Assembly: GCA_900763885.1 (NCBI GenBank)
Contig: CAAFLY010000247.1
Location: 1 to 64,000 of the forward strand
Length of the DNA: 64,000 bases
From: Clostridia bacterium
GTDB taxonomy: Bacteria; Bacillota; Clostridia; Oscillospirales; CAG-272
Direction: 5' to 3'
Notes under the pieces: generated by a model
The model's database searches: none
Seen by the model: the letters and a program-made list of their open reading frames with translations, nothing else
What the model was told of the DNA's origin: nothing
Program-made: the position numbers and the translations under genes
Shown: positions 11,356-19,305 of the stretch, piece after piece
Numbering within the stretch: position 1 is the stretch's first letter
Layout of the letters: the number at the start of each line of letters is the position of its first letter

Positions 11356-12294
11356 TCAGTCCACATCCGGGATCACTTCCGGGCGTTCGTCGAGCTGCCA
11401 GGGGTTGCGGAAGATGCTGTGGAGGTATTTGAGGGCGGAGGCGTAGTAATAGCCGTCACAGATGCGCTCATCGGTCACGAAGGTGTAGTCCATGTACTGT
11501 TTTTTCTTGACCACGCCGGAGGAATCCGTTTCGTATACGCGCCGTTTCGCGCCGAACGCGAAGAATACGGGGCACGTGCCGAAGTCGTAGAGGTGGTGAT
11601 AGATCGGCGGGATCCCGAGGGAGCCCATCGACGTAATGAAGTACGAGCAGTGGAACGGACTGACCTCGGCGAGGGCTTTGGGGAGCAGTCCGAAATAATC
11701 GAGGAAGCGGAGGAAGGCAATCGTGAATTTGAGAAGGAGCGAAGGAATGGACGAGAGCCAGCGCGCCGTATCGTCAAAGCTGCTTTCCGGATTGTCGCGA
11801 TAGGACACAATCTTGTCGTTGAGGGCGTTGTACACATCCTCCAGCGTCGCGTCCGGCAAAAGCGAGATCTTCACCGCGCTGTCCGGTGCGTCGAGCCGCA
11901 TCTCCTTCTTGATGACGAGCGACACCTCCACGTGCCGCCGCGTCCATATCCGCTGTCCGCGTATGAATCGGTTGAGCGCGGGCCGTGCCGCCACAAGCCG
12001 GATGTATGCCGCGATCATCACGTGCATCATGCTCAGATTCACCATGCCCGCCTGCTGCTTTTCCTTGATGTACCGCTCCAGCTTCTCCACATCGGTCGTG
12101 TCGTGGATGAAATTCTGCGCGCCCACCCGATTCACCATGATAAACGGGATCATCGCCGTCATCGGCGGTACGCTCTTCACGCGGCGGAATTCCCGCTCCT
12201 TCTTCCGTTTGCGCGGCCGCGGCGCATGGTTCTCCGCGTTCGTCTGCACCTCCCGCGTTTCCTGCGCTTCTGTTTTCATCTGTTCTTCAGCCAT
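11356..12294 (-). CDS. E2-like 2-oxoacid dehydrogenase acyltransferase-fold protein
   Basis: A 312-residue stand-alone protein resembling the catalytic domain of dihydrolipoamide acyltransferases. Residues about 20-45 are a basic Lys/Arg linker. The C-terminal part keeps FITSMGSLGIPP, equivalent to the TISNLG region, and ends with DERICDGYYYA. The normal E2 catalytic motif is HxxxDG; here the His position is Glu, although the DG is kept. No lipoyl domain and no E1 or E3 gene is nearby. It may be a chloramphenicol-acetyltransferase-fold protein with another activity. The ATG at 12294 is chosen over an upstream in-frame ATG because GAGGGGG precedes it. Confidence 0.7.
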   Translation of the reverse strand: MAEEQMKTEAQETREVQTNAENHAPRPRKRKKEREFRRVKSVPPMTAMIPFIMVNRVGAQNFIHDTTDVEKLERYIKEKQQAGMVNLSMMHVMIAAYIRLVAARPALNRFIRGQRIWTRRHVEVSLVIKKEMRLDAPDSAVKISLLPDATLEDVYNALNDKIVSYRDNPESSFDDTARWLSSIPSLLLKFTIAFLRFLDYFGLLPKALAEVSPFHCSYFITSMGSLGIPPIYHHLYDFGTCPVFFAFGAKRRVYETDSSGVVKKKQYMDYTFVTDERICDGYYYASALKYLHSIFRNPWQLDERPEVIPDVD

Positions 12295-12334
12295 TGTCAG
12301 CCACCCCCTCACAAGAATTGGTTCAATTATTTGT

Positions 12335-12363
12335 ATTATATCACATCGCGCACCGAATTGCAA
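12335..12363 (-). promoter_or_regulatory. Promoter of the E2-like gene
   Basis: -35 TTGCAA, 17-bp spacer, -10 TATAAT, about 40 bases upstream of the chosen start. Confidence 0.65.
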
Positions 12364-12466
12364 CGGCTGTTTTCGATTTCGGCAGATTTTTATACAACTT
12401 TAAGATTTCGTGCCAAATTCAGCCGGAATTCTTGTAACCGCTATCACAGATTTTTGGGAATCCCGC

Positions 12467-12495
12467 TTGCGAAAATCGTGAATTTGTGTTATACT
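12467..12495 (+). promoter_or_regulatory. Promoter of solute-binding protein gene
   Basis: -35 TTGCGA, 17-bp spacer, -10 TATACT; it implies a leader of about 130 nt before the ATG at 12633. Confidence 0.6.
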
Positions 12496-12632
12496 GTATA
12501 CAGGGATTTTTGGGGGGACGCTGCTCACGGCTCGCTTTGCGCCAAAGTCATATCCGCGAGCCGCCCATGCAAAAACGAAACCCCTGCGGCGCGTCCTGAA
12601 ATAGCCAAAATACAATATTGGAGGGCACCACT

Positions 12633-14129
12633 ATGCGTAAGCACATTCTTTCTCTGCTGCTTGCCGCGATTCTTTCAGCCTCCTCTCTCGCAGGCTGCGG
12701 AAACGGCGATTCGACCAAGACAAACGACAATTCCGGCACGAATACGGACACCACCGCCACGGTGGACACCACGCCTGCCGAAACAGAGACGACCCGGGAA
12801 CAGATCGAGGACAATCTCCCGGACAAGAACTACGGCGGACAGACCTTCACCCTCTTCACACGTGTGAAATACGAGGATTCCTTCATGCCGGAGGAGCTGA
12901 CCGGTGAGGGCGTAAACGACGCGCTGTATCAGCGCAACGCCACCGTCTCCGATCGGTTCAACGTGAAGATGCAGTACGTATCGCAGGTGTGCGAGTGGGG
13001 CTCGGAATCCACGAAATGGAACGAGACGCTTGTGAACGGCGTGATGGCGGGCGATAAGGCGTACGATCTGGTGGCAGGCTACGCGTCGACGATCCCGGAG
13101 GTGGTGACAAAGGGCATTCTCCTCGACTGGAACACGGTGCCGTACATCGACATGAGCCGTCCGTGGTGGAGCGAGCAGGTCAAGGACGTGTTCACCATCA
13201 ACGGCAAGATGTTTTTAACGACCGGCGACTACTCCCTCGCGCTGTGGGACAATATGTACGGCTTCTTCTTCAACAAGCAGGTGGCGGAGGACCACGACGT
13301 CGGCGACCTGTACGCCATGGTGCGCGAGGGCAAGTGGACGATGGACAAGCTGCAGGAGTTTTGCAACCTCTGCGTGGTGGATCTGAACGGCGACGGCAAG
13401 TACGACGCCTCGGACAAGTACGGTCTGGTATCGAGCTGGTCCACGGCGATCGACACGTACCAGATCGCGTGCGATATGCGGATCGTGTCCAAGACGGATT
13501 CCGGCTCTCTCGCGCTGACGATCAACTCGGAGCGGGCGATGACGATCCTCGAAAAGGTCGTGAAGCTGTACAACGAATCGCACGGCGCGTATTCCTACAA
13601 TGAAAACGGCGATATGTCCACCTATAACACGATGTTCTCGGAAAACCGCGCGCTGTTCTATCCGCAGTATTTCGAGGCAACGACGGCGCTGCGCGATATG
13701 GAGACGGATTTCGGCGTGCTCCCCTATCCGAAGCTGGACGAGGCGCAGAAAACGTACATCAGCACGTCCCGCGACAACTTTGACCTGTTCGTGCTGCCGG
13801 TGGATGTGCCGGATATCGAATTCTCCGGTCTCATTACGGAGGCTCTGTCCGCCGAATCGTACCGCCGCGTGATCCCGCAGTACTACGATGTGGTGCTGAA
13901 GGTGAAGAATTCCCGCGACGAGGAGTCCGCCGAGATGATCGACCTGATCCGCGACACGCTCTCCTTCGACCTCGGCTACCTCTGCTCGACCTCCCTGAAC
14001 GGCGTGGGCCACATCTTCGTGGGTCTTGTCCGTGACGGCAAAACGGATCTCGTCTCCAAGTACACCTCCATCGAACCGAAGGCGCAGACCAAGCTCGACG
14101 ATATGCTTGCGGCGTATGGGATAGAGTGA
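12633..14129 (+). CDS. Extracellular solute-binding lipoprotein
   Basis: A 498-residue lipoprotein with a signal peptide ending in the lipobox LAGC (Cys22), then a Thr/Asp/Glu-rich linker. It resembles family-1 extracellular solute-binding proteins of ABC sugar importers. Features shared with the four paralogues at 29.6-37.4 kb are LPDKNYGG, a PWWS segment, a calcium-loop-like DLNGDGKYDASD and the C-terminal FDLGYL region. The ligand is unknown. The gene stands alone between a promoter and a terminator, with no permease or ATPase alongside. The start follows GGAGGG; an upstream TTG in the open frame is part of that site. Confidence 0.85.
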   Translation: MRKHILSLLLAAILSASSLAGCGNGDSTKTNDNSGTNTDTTATVDTTPAETETTREQIEDNLPDKNYGGQTFTLFTRVKYEDSFMPEELTGEGVNDALYQRNATVSDRFNVKMQYVSQVCEWGSESTKWNETLVNGVMAGDKAYDLVAGYASTIPEVVTKGILLDWNTVPYIDMSRPWWSEQVKDVFTINGKMFLTTGDYSLALWDNMYGFFFNKQVAEDHDVGDLYAMVREGKWTMDKLQEFCNLCVVDLNGDGKYDASDKYGLVSSWSTAIDTYQIACDMRIVSKTDSGSLALTINSERAMTILEKVVKLYNESHGAYSYNENGDMSTYNTMFSENRALFYPQYFEATTALRDMETDFGVLPYPKLDEAQKTYISTSRDNFDLFVLPVDVPDIEFSGLITEALSAESYRRVIPQYYDVVLKVKNSRDEESAEMIDLIRDTLSFDLGYLCSTSLNGVGHIFVGLVRDGKTDLVSKYTSIEPKAQTKLDDMLAAYGIE

Positions 14130-14184
14130 GAACGCGGGGAAATGCGGTTATTGGCGCGGTACCCCTACAAAAAATTATAACTGC

Positions 14185-14214
14185 AAAAAAGGGCGCGGTA
14201 GACGCGTCCTTTTT
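14185..14214. terminator. Terminator between convergent genes
   Basis: AAAAAAGGGCGCG pairs with CGCGTCCTTTTT around a 5-base loop. It serves the solute-binding protein gene and probably also the converging SGNH hydrolase. Confidence 0.75.
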
Positions 14215-14236
14215 CTATGGGATGAAGCGCGGGCCC

Positions 14237-14959
14237 TCACCGGAACATGGTTTTCACCAGCTCATCGGCGAAGAGCCAGTGCAGCTCTCTTGTGGGGTGA
14301 TTGAGGGAGTTTGCCAGCAGCTCCGTGGTATCCACACCCGCTTTTTCCATGGTCTGCCACATCCGGTACACGTCGCAGAGGGGGGTATCGGTTTCGCGGG
14401 CGACGGCTCTGGCGGCATCCATATAGGCGTCAAGCGTGCCGTTTTCCATGATTTCCGCGAACTGCTCTGCCAGATGGACGAAGAAGGGATCGCGGCAATG
14501 GGGGCTGGTATGGTAGCACATGGTGTTGGGGGTCATGAGGATGATTTCGCTGTCTGCCGAGCGCAGCTTTTCGATAATAGCGGTCAGGCTGTCGTGATAG
14601 CGGGTCAAGCCGTCCATTCCGCCGCAGGAATCGTTGAGTCCGAAGCAGACGACGGTGAGATCGGGGTGATACGGCAGCACATCGCGCTCGAGGCGGGACA
14701 GGCCGCCTGTGGCGTTATCCCCGCTGATGCCTGCGCCGATCACATTGATCTGGGTGCGCGGGAAGAGGGTATGGAGGATCGTTTTGACCTTATGGGAGTA
14801 GCTGTTTTCGGCTTCAAAGACGGTATCAAGGCCGTTTTCGCCGACGCGGTAGACCTCGAAGCAGCCGTGTGTGACGCTGTCGCCGAGGAACGCGATGGTC
14901 ACGGGTGGTTTGCCGTACATATCGTGTTCCTTTGCCGCCAATTTTTCGATGATTTTCAT
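14237..14959 (-). CDS. SGNH/GDSL-family hydrolase
   Basis: A 240-residue cytoplasmic-looking hydrolase of the SGNH superfamily, which includes carbohydrate deacetylases, esterases and lysophospholipases. Block I is FLGDSVTHG with nucleophile Ser28, block III is FGLND, and the C-terminal His lies in LNHPTRELH. The sequence GAGGT precedes the ATG. No signal peptide is seen. Substrate unknown; the nearby sugar-related genes make an O-acetyl esterase of carbohydrates plausible but unproven. Confidence 0.85.
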   Translation of the reverse strand: MKIIEKLAAKEHDMYGKPPVTIAFLGDSVTHGCFEVYRVGENGLDTVFEAENSYSHKVKTILHTLFPRTQINVIGAGISGDNATGGLSRLERDVLPYHPDLTVVCFGLNDSCGGMDGLTRYHDSLTAIIEKLRSADSEIILMTPNTMCYHTSPHCRDPFFVHLAEQFAEIMENGTLDAYMDAARAVARETDTPLCDVYRMWQTMEKAGVDTTELLANSLNHPTRELHWLFADELVKTMFR

Positions 14960-14996
14960 ATGCGTATACCTCGCAGTCGGATTTTGTTCTGTTTTG

Positions 14997-15620
14997 TTAT
15001 GTGTTTTTATTGCCGTCGCTTCCGATGAGGATCTGCAGGATGGTGGCGGCGAGGAAGAGCATCCACGTCAGGTGCCAATGGCCGAACGTGAAGCTGACGA
15101 GGAAATAGAGGATGACGGTTGCCAGCCAGAGCAGGGCGCTCCAGCTGTCCTTTTGCTTTCCGAGCGGCACACCGTGGTTGTATTTCAAGAGCATATTGAG
15201 CAAAATCGAGCCCATGGAGCTGCCGATGAAGAGGAGCCACGTGAGGTGCCAATGGCCGAACCGGAAGCTGATGAGGAAGTAGAGCATGGTGGTGAGGAGC
15301 CACTGGATCGACTCGACATTCCCGCGCAGCTTTTTCATCCATTTATAGAATTTTCCCCGTTCGCGACGATCGGCTTCCTCGGCTTTTTCCCGTCCGGTAA
15401 GCGGCAGCTTTTCGAGGACGACGCGCATCCGTTCGACGTCCTTGAGCAGAGTCTGATACGCCTCCAGCTCCGTCATACCGGATTCGATCATATTGTCAAA
15501 GTCCTCGCTCATCTCCTCGACGGTATCGACCTTAGGCGCGTATGCCGCGGAGACGTTATCGAACTCCTCATACAGCTTGCCGATCTCTTTTTTGAGCTGT
15601 TTTTTCATACTATCTGCCAT
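14997..15620 (-). CDS. Membrane protein with duplicated FGHWHLTW module
   Basis: A 207-residue protein. Residues 1-95 are charged and predicted helical, including a segment resembling the permease-prefix/DUF1700-type N-termini. Residues about 105-205 contain two copies of a two-helix membrane unit, each with FxFGHWHLTWxLF (around residues 120 and 180), separated by a short charged loop. The duplication is plain in the protein sequence. No function is recognised. It has its own promoter and sits between an SGNH hydrolase and an MBL-fold gene with no clear functional link. Confidence 0.75.
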   Translation of the reverse strand: MADSMKKQLKKEIGKLYEEFDNVSAAYAPKVDTVEEMSEDFDNMIESGMTELEAYQTLLKDVERMRVVLEKLPLTGREKAEEADRRERGKFYKWMKKLRGNVESIQWLLTTMLYFLISFRFGHWHLTWLLFIGSSMGSILLNMLLKYNHGVPLGKQKDSWSALLWLATVILYFLVSFTFGHWHLTWMLFLAATILQILIGSDGNKNT

Positions 15621-15658
15621 ACACGAACCGTCCCCTCAGAGCACTGATCTATATGGAT

Positions 15659-15687
15659 ATTATACACGATTCCGGCGGAAAATGCAA
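15659..15687 (-). promoter_or_regulatory. Promoter of the FGHWHLTW membrane protein gene
   Basis: -35 TTGCAT, 17-bp spacer, -10 TATAAT, about 40 bases upstream of the start. Confidence 0.65.
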
Positions 15688-15712
15688 GTTAAAAAACGCT
15701 ATAGGGCACCGG

Positions 15713-15748
15713 AAAAGCAAAACGCCCGCGGAATTTCTCCCGCAGGCG
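15713..15748 (-). terminator. Terminator of the MBL-fold gene
   Basis: On the minus strand CGCCTGCGG pairs with CCGCGGGCG, then TTTTGCTTTT follows. It lies 17 bases after the MBL stop codon. Confidence 0.75.
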
Positions 15749-15765
15749 CGTATGGCATTGGAGGT

Positions 15766-16503
15766 TTACAGCGCGGTGGTCCAGTCGTCCGTTGCGGCGT
15801 CGACCGGGGTAGGTGCTATGGCTTCGGCAAGGGCGCAGATGGTGGGGTACAGGCGGGGCTGATAGTGGTTGATGACGACGTGCCGCGGCGGATTTTCGGC
15901 AAAGAGCGGCGCGTATTCCGTGGCGGGAAAATGTGCGCTTTCGCAGATGGCGAGGTCCAGACCGTCGGCGAGCGTCTGGAGCGGGAAGTCGTCCGCCGGT
16001 CCCTTATGGGACAGATCGCCGGTGAACAGGACGCGCTTGCCCTCTGCTTCGACGAGATACGCGTAGGATGTGCGGCAATGCTTGGTCCGGAACGCGGTCA
16101 CGGTGAGCCGTCCGTCGTCATAGATCACGCCGTCGTGGGTGATTTCGCAGCGGATCTCCTCGCGCAGGCTGGTGCCGTTTGCCGCGAGCCATCCGGACAG
16201 GGCGGGGATTGCCTCCTCCTCGGGCAGAAACACGGTGGGATTGGCGTTCTTGAAGTACCAGCTGCACAGATCGACGAAGTGGGGCAGACCGTTCGTATGG
16301 TCGCCGTGCATATGGGTGATGAAGATGGCGCGCGCGGACTCCACGGGGATTCCCGCGGTGCGCATCCAATCGATCGCCATTACGCCCATATCGACAAAGT
16401 ACCGCACGGCGTCCTGACCTGCGCCCAGGGTGATCATGGCACACGAGCACTTCCGATGTGCTTCCGGCACGCCATGGCTTGCTCCTAAAAATGTGATTCT
16501 CAT
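15766..16503 (-). CDS. MBL-fold metallohydrolase
   Basis: A 245-residue metallo-beta-lactamase-fold hydrolase. The metal-binding signature THMHGDH supplies His64, His66, Asp68 and His69; FTGDLSH and the late VINHYQ provide further ligands. The N-terminus MRITFLGASHGVPE is typical of the RNase Z/PhnP-like branch acting on phosphodiesters, but this is not enough to name a substrate. The open frame extends upstream; the ATG at 16503 is chosen because the conserved first strand begins there and AAAGG precedes it. It is followed by a good terminator and so is probably transcribed alone. Confidence 0.85.
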   Translation of the reverse strand: MRITFLGASHGVPEAHRKCSCAMITLGAGQDAVRYFVDMGVMAIDWMRTAGIPVESARAIFITHMHGDHTNGLPHFVDLCSWYFKNANPTVFLPEEEAIPALSGWLAANGTSLREEIRCEITHDGVIYDDGRLTVTAFRTKHCRTSYAYLVEAEGKRVLFTGDLSHKGPADDFPLQTLADGLDLAICESAHFPATEYAPLFAENPPRHVVINHYQPRLYPTICALAEAIAPTPVDAATDDWTTAL

Positions 16504-16528
16504 AATTCTCGCCTTTCTTATATATAGG

Positions 16529-16640
16529 ATGGGGAACGAGGGGGAGACGGGGGGAGACGGGGGTACGCGGCTTTTGAAAAAGCCTGGCAAAACTTTTATG
16601 AAAAGGGGGATGGAATATAGTTTGTGCGAGTCTTATAGTG
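16529..16640 (+). repeat. Boundary repeat arm (variant)
   Basis: G-rich units (GGGGAAC, GGGGGAGAC twice), then GGCTTTTGAAAAAGCC as the hairpin, GCAAAACTTTTATG, and ATAGTTTGTGCGAGTC. The G-rich end faces the start of the MBL gene. No partner arm was seen on the other side of the sigma/anti-sigma pair. Confidence 0.75.
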
Positions 16641-16654
16641 CAGTATTTTCCGGG

Positions 16655-17422
16655 TCACTGTGGATCCCGATCCGCTACGCTTTCGGCGATTTGCAGGATC
16701 TCTGCGTCGGTCACCGCGCCGTCCTCTACGTGAAGGCTATAGGCGTACATGCCGTCGTCCCAATACACGGAGCGGACGGAGCCCCAATCGGGGTCATAGG
16801 TGATGAAGATGCCGGGGCGGCCGCCTATGGTACAGTCCTCGATGGTGCAATGCTCGTTATTGACCGCGGTCAGCCCGTCCAAGGTCATCTGGTGATAGCC
16901 GATGATCTGTCCGGCGTCTGCGGCAGCGTCCACGTCGTCGCCCTTATAGTAGTCGACCACATACATCCCGATGCTTTCTATACAGACGTCCGCGCCGGTA
17001 TAGCCATCGGGGAGATAGGTGGGTACGCGGACCTTTTCGAGGATTTCCGGCGCGTCCTTGGGGATCTCATGGTTCAGCTCCATATGGTTATCGAACCACG
17101 TGACCATCGACCGCCAGAGCTTCTCGCGGACGGCGGAAATGGACAAGGTCAGGCAGATGGCGACGGCAAAACAGGCGCACGCGGCGGAGAACCAGCGGAT
17201 GCGGCTCCTACGGCGGCGGTTTTTCTCCCGTTTTTTCTCCTCCGCGGCGAAGAGCTCCCGGATCCGGTCGTTATGCCGTTCGGAAAACACGTGCTCATCA
17301 GGGGCAGACGCAGCCTCCGTATTCTCGTGCTGTATGGCGGCGCGGCGGATGGCGTCGTCCAGGGAGAGCTTTGATGTGTCCCCCTGCCCATGGGGTTTTG
17401 GCAAGATGGTATGACAGATCAT
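16655..17422 (-). CDS. Putative anti-sigma factor with DUF4367-like domain
   Basis: A 255-residue single-pass membrane protein. The N-terminal cytoplasmic part (1-75) ends in a very basic stretch (KKREKNRRRRSR), a membrane helix spans about 77-97, and the extracytoplasmic part has a DUF4367-like domain beginning near VPTYLPDGYTG. Its ATG overlaps the stop of the preceding ECF sigma gene as ATGA, so the two are translationally coupled. That arrangement and topology are typical of a membrane anti-sigma factor holding its sigma factor inactive. The signal it senses is unknown. Confidence 0.75.
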   Translation of the reverse strand: MICHTILPKPHGQGDTSKLSLDDAIRRAAIQHENTEAASAPDEHVFSERHNDRIRELFAAEEKKREKNRRRRSRIRWFSAACACFAVAICLTLSISAVREKLWRSMVTWFDNHMELNHEIPKDAPEILEKVRVPTYLPDGYTGADVCIESIGMYVVDYYKGDDVDAAADAGQIIGYHQMTLDGLTAVNNEHCTIEDCTIGGRPGIFITYDPDWGSVRSVYWDDGMYAYSLHVEDGAVTDAEILQIAESVADRDPQ

Positions 17423-17970
17423 TGTATGGTCTCCTTTCGCGTCGTGAGGCAGGTATACAGTGCCTTTTTCCCGCGCAGCAGCCGGGTACGGACCGTCACC
17501 TCGTGGATATCAAGTGCCTGTGCGATTGCGGCGACGGACATATCGTGTGCGTACCGGAGAAGAATGACCTCGCGAAAATCGGGCTTGATCCGATCGATGG
17601 CGCGGCGCAGCTCCTCCACGTTCTCCGCGGCGACGACGGCATCCTCCGGCAGCGGTGTGGGATCCGGCACATCGGGCGCGTCCTCCAACGGGGTATCGGG
17701 CTTCCGGCGGCGCAGAATGTCGATGGCGGCATGGCGGGTATAGATGCACAGGAGGGCTTCATTCCGATCGCGATGGGGCAAATCGGCGGTATCCTCCTCC
17801 AGCGGTTCGGTGAACTGCCCGATATGGCGGAGCATACGGACCACGGCATCGGCTACGGCGTCCTCGGCATCGGCTTCGCGGTGCAGGATCCCGAACGCCA
17901 CGGCATACATTTTCTGGCGGTACCGCGTATAGAGCAGCGCGGCAAGGTCTGTAGAATGTAGAGTAGGCAC
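17419..17970 (-). CDS. ECF RNA polymerase sigma factor
   Basis: A 183-residue sigma-70-family factor of the ECF type with only regions 2 and 4. Region 2 spans about 15-95 (the stretch with EADAEDAVADAVVRML and AAIDILRRR). Region 4 spans about 118-172, with the helix-turn-helix MSVAAIAQALDIHEVTVRTR. An acidic Pro-rich linker joins them. The open frame runs far upstream without homology; the GTG at 17970 is chosen because GAAAGGAG lies five bases before it. It is coupled to the downstream anti-sigma gene and appears to have an ECF-type promoter of its own. Confidence 0.9.
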   Translation of the reverse strand: MPTLHSTDLAALLYTRYRQKMYAVAFGILHREADAEDAVADAVVRMLRHIGQFTEPLEEDTADLPHRDRNEALLCIYTRHAAIDILRRRKPDTPLEDAPDVPDPTPLPEDAVVAAENVEELRRAIDRIKPDFREVILLRYAHDMSVAAIAQALDIHEVTVRTRLLRGKKALYTCLTTRKETIQ

Positions 17971-18000
17971 AGTTGCTCCTTTCGGGATCCTCCATAAGCT

Positions 18001-18026
18001 ATACGTCCGGCGAACAGAAATGTTCC
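18001..18026 (-). promoter_or_regulatory. Candidate ECF-sigma (autoregulatory) promoter
   Basis: On the minus strand GGAAC is followed after 16 bases by CGTAT, about 30 bases upstream of the sigma-factor GTG. GGAAC and CGT with a 16-base spacer is the usual form of ECF promoters, and no housekeeping-type -35/-10 fits here. Confidence 0.55.
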
Positions 18027-18087
18027 CATACAAACAGAAAAATGAGGATTCTTTTTGAAATTTCGGCGTGTATCGTCCCGTCGCGCC

Positions 18088-18116
18088 TTGCGTTTCCGGC
18101 GGATCCGTGTTATAAT
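18088..18116 (+). promoter_or_regulatory. Promoter of the SDR gene
   Basis: -35 TTGCGT, 17-bp spacer, -10 TATAAT. It lies back to back with the sigma-factor promoter and gives a leader of roughly 110 nt. Confidence 0.65.
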
Positions 18117-18231
18117 AGGGGCAGAGGCTCCCACACCGGAAAAACGCGGGGGAGCGGACACGGCAGACCGGGCAGTGCGGACACAACGGAGCGCGGGACG
18201 GTCGGTTTTTATCACAAAGGGGAGAGTTAGA

Positions 18232-18987
18232 ATGAAAATTGCCATCATCACAGGCGCATCGGCGGGACTCGGGAAGGAATTTCTCCGGCAGGCACCCGCG
18301 ATGTTCCCGGAAATTGACGAATACTGGCTGATCGCGCGTCGGAAGGAAAAGCTGCTCGAGGCGGCGACGCTTGTGAAGAAGCAGTGCCGGATCTTCCCGC
18401 TCGATCTGACGGAGGACGCGAGCTACAGGCGGCTGGAGGAGGAGCTGGCGTCGGTTCGGCCGGAGGTCGCGCTGCTTGTGAACAATTCCGGCTGCGGCTA
18501 TCTCGGCAACGTCGGCGAGGGAGAGCTTGTCCATCAAACGACGATGGTGGAGCTGAACATCAAGGGGCTGACGGCGGTGACGCATATCGTGCTGCCGTAC
18601 ATGGGCAAGGGGGACCGGATCATCAACGTATCGTCGATCGCGTCGTTCTGCCCGAATCCGCGCATGACGGTCTACAGCGCGAGCAAGGCATACGTATCGG
18701 CGTTCACCTACGGCATCGGCTATGAGCTGCAGTCGCGCGGGATCACGGCAACGGCGGTCTGCCCGGGACCAATGGACACGGATTTCATCTATCTCGGCGA
18801 GATCAAGGGCAACTCGAAAACCTTCGACACACTGCCCTACTGCGACCCGGCGGAGGTAGTACGCGGCGCATACAGGGCGGCAAAGGCAGGCAAAGCAAGC
18901 TACACCCCCAAGGCCTTCTACCGCTTCTATCGCTTCCTCGCCAAGCTCCTGCCCGTCCGTCTGGTGATGAAGATGGCGAAAACCTGA
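18232..18987 (+). CDS. Short-chain dehydrogenase/reductase
   Basis: A 251-residue NAD(P)-dependent oxidoreductase of the classical SDR family. The Rossmann motif TGASAGLG is at residues 7-14, NNSG at about 84-87, the catalytic Ser in INVSS, and the YxxxK pair at Tyr148 and Lys152 (YSASK). AAAGGGGAG precedes the ATG, which excludes the longer upstream frame. The C-terminus is hydrophobic and basic (FLAKLLPVRLVMKMAKT), which may indicate membrane association. Substrate unknown. It is divergent from the ECF sigma gene. Confidence 0.88.
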   Translation: MKIAIITGASAGLGKEFLRQAPAMFPEIDEYWLIARRKEKLLEAATLVKKQCRIFPLDLTEDASYRRLEEELASVRPEVALLVNNSGCGYLGNVGEGELVHQTTMVELNIKGLTAVTHIVLPYMGKGDRIINVSSIASFCPNPRMTVYSASKAYVSAFTYGIGYELQSRGITATAVCPGPMDTDFIYLGEIKGNSKTFDTLPYCDPAEVVRGAYRAAKAGKASYTPKAFYRFYRFLAKLLPVRLVMKMAKT

Positions 18988-19080
18988 GAGAAGGGCTGCT
19001 TTACAGTCGATTCCCGCGCCAAAAAGCCATCCGTTCATGCTTTTTCCGCACAAAATCCGCTCGATTCTCCATAAACCCTG

Positions 19081-19121
19081 CGAGGGAGCCTTTTTCCGAG
19101 AAAGGTTTCCCTCGCGTTTTT
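19081..19121 (+). terminator. Terminator of the SDR gene
   Basis: CGAGGGA pairs with TCCCTCG, with an inner CTTT/AAAG extension and a following TTTTT. Confidence 0.75.
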
Positions 19122-19227
19122 ATCGGGAAAAGCTGACTTAGGGTTGATTTTTGGGAAAAAACATATAGGCAGGCTTTTCCGCGCAAAATCTCGATTTTTG
19201 CAGCACATCCTCGCAAAAATCCGATTG

Positions 19228-19275
19228 ATTCAGAGGTTCCTTAGGGTTGCTGCATGCAGCGCATCCATAGAGAAT
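19228..19275 (-). repeat. 48-bp dispersed repeat, copy B
   Basis: Inverted relative to 2187-2234. Reads CAGCGCATCC and ATTCAGAGGTTCCTTAGGG on the plus strand. It lies 30 bases beyond the stop of the CNNM-type gene. Confidence 0.7.
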
Positions 19276-19305
19276 CGCCGTCGTCCGTGCGCTGCAGGCG
19301 TTTTT

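Larger units (their letters stand above)
18988..19305. other. Intergenic region, no gene
   Basis: Holds the SDR terminator and copy B of the 48-bp dispersed repeat. The rest is AT-richer DNA with several TTTTTCCG-like and GATTTTT stretches but no supported coding frame. Confidence 0.6.

Noticed and set aside
11260..12867. 535-codon plus-strand frame spanning the E2-like gene and the next promoter
   Set aside because: Antisense to the E2-like gene, it begins inside a boundary arm and runs through two promoters; low-complexity translation.
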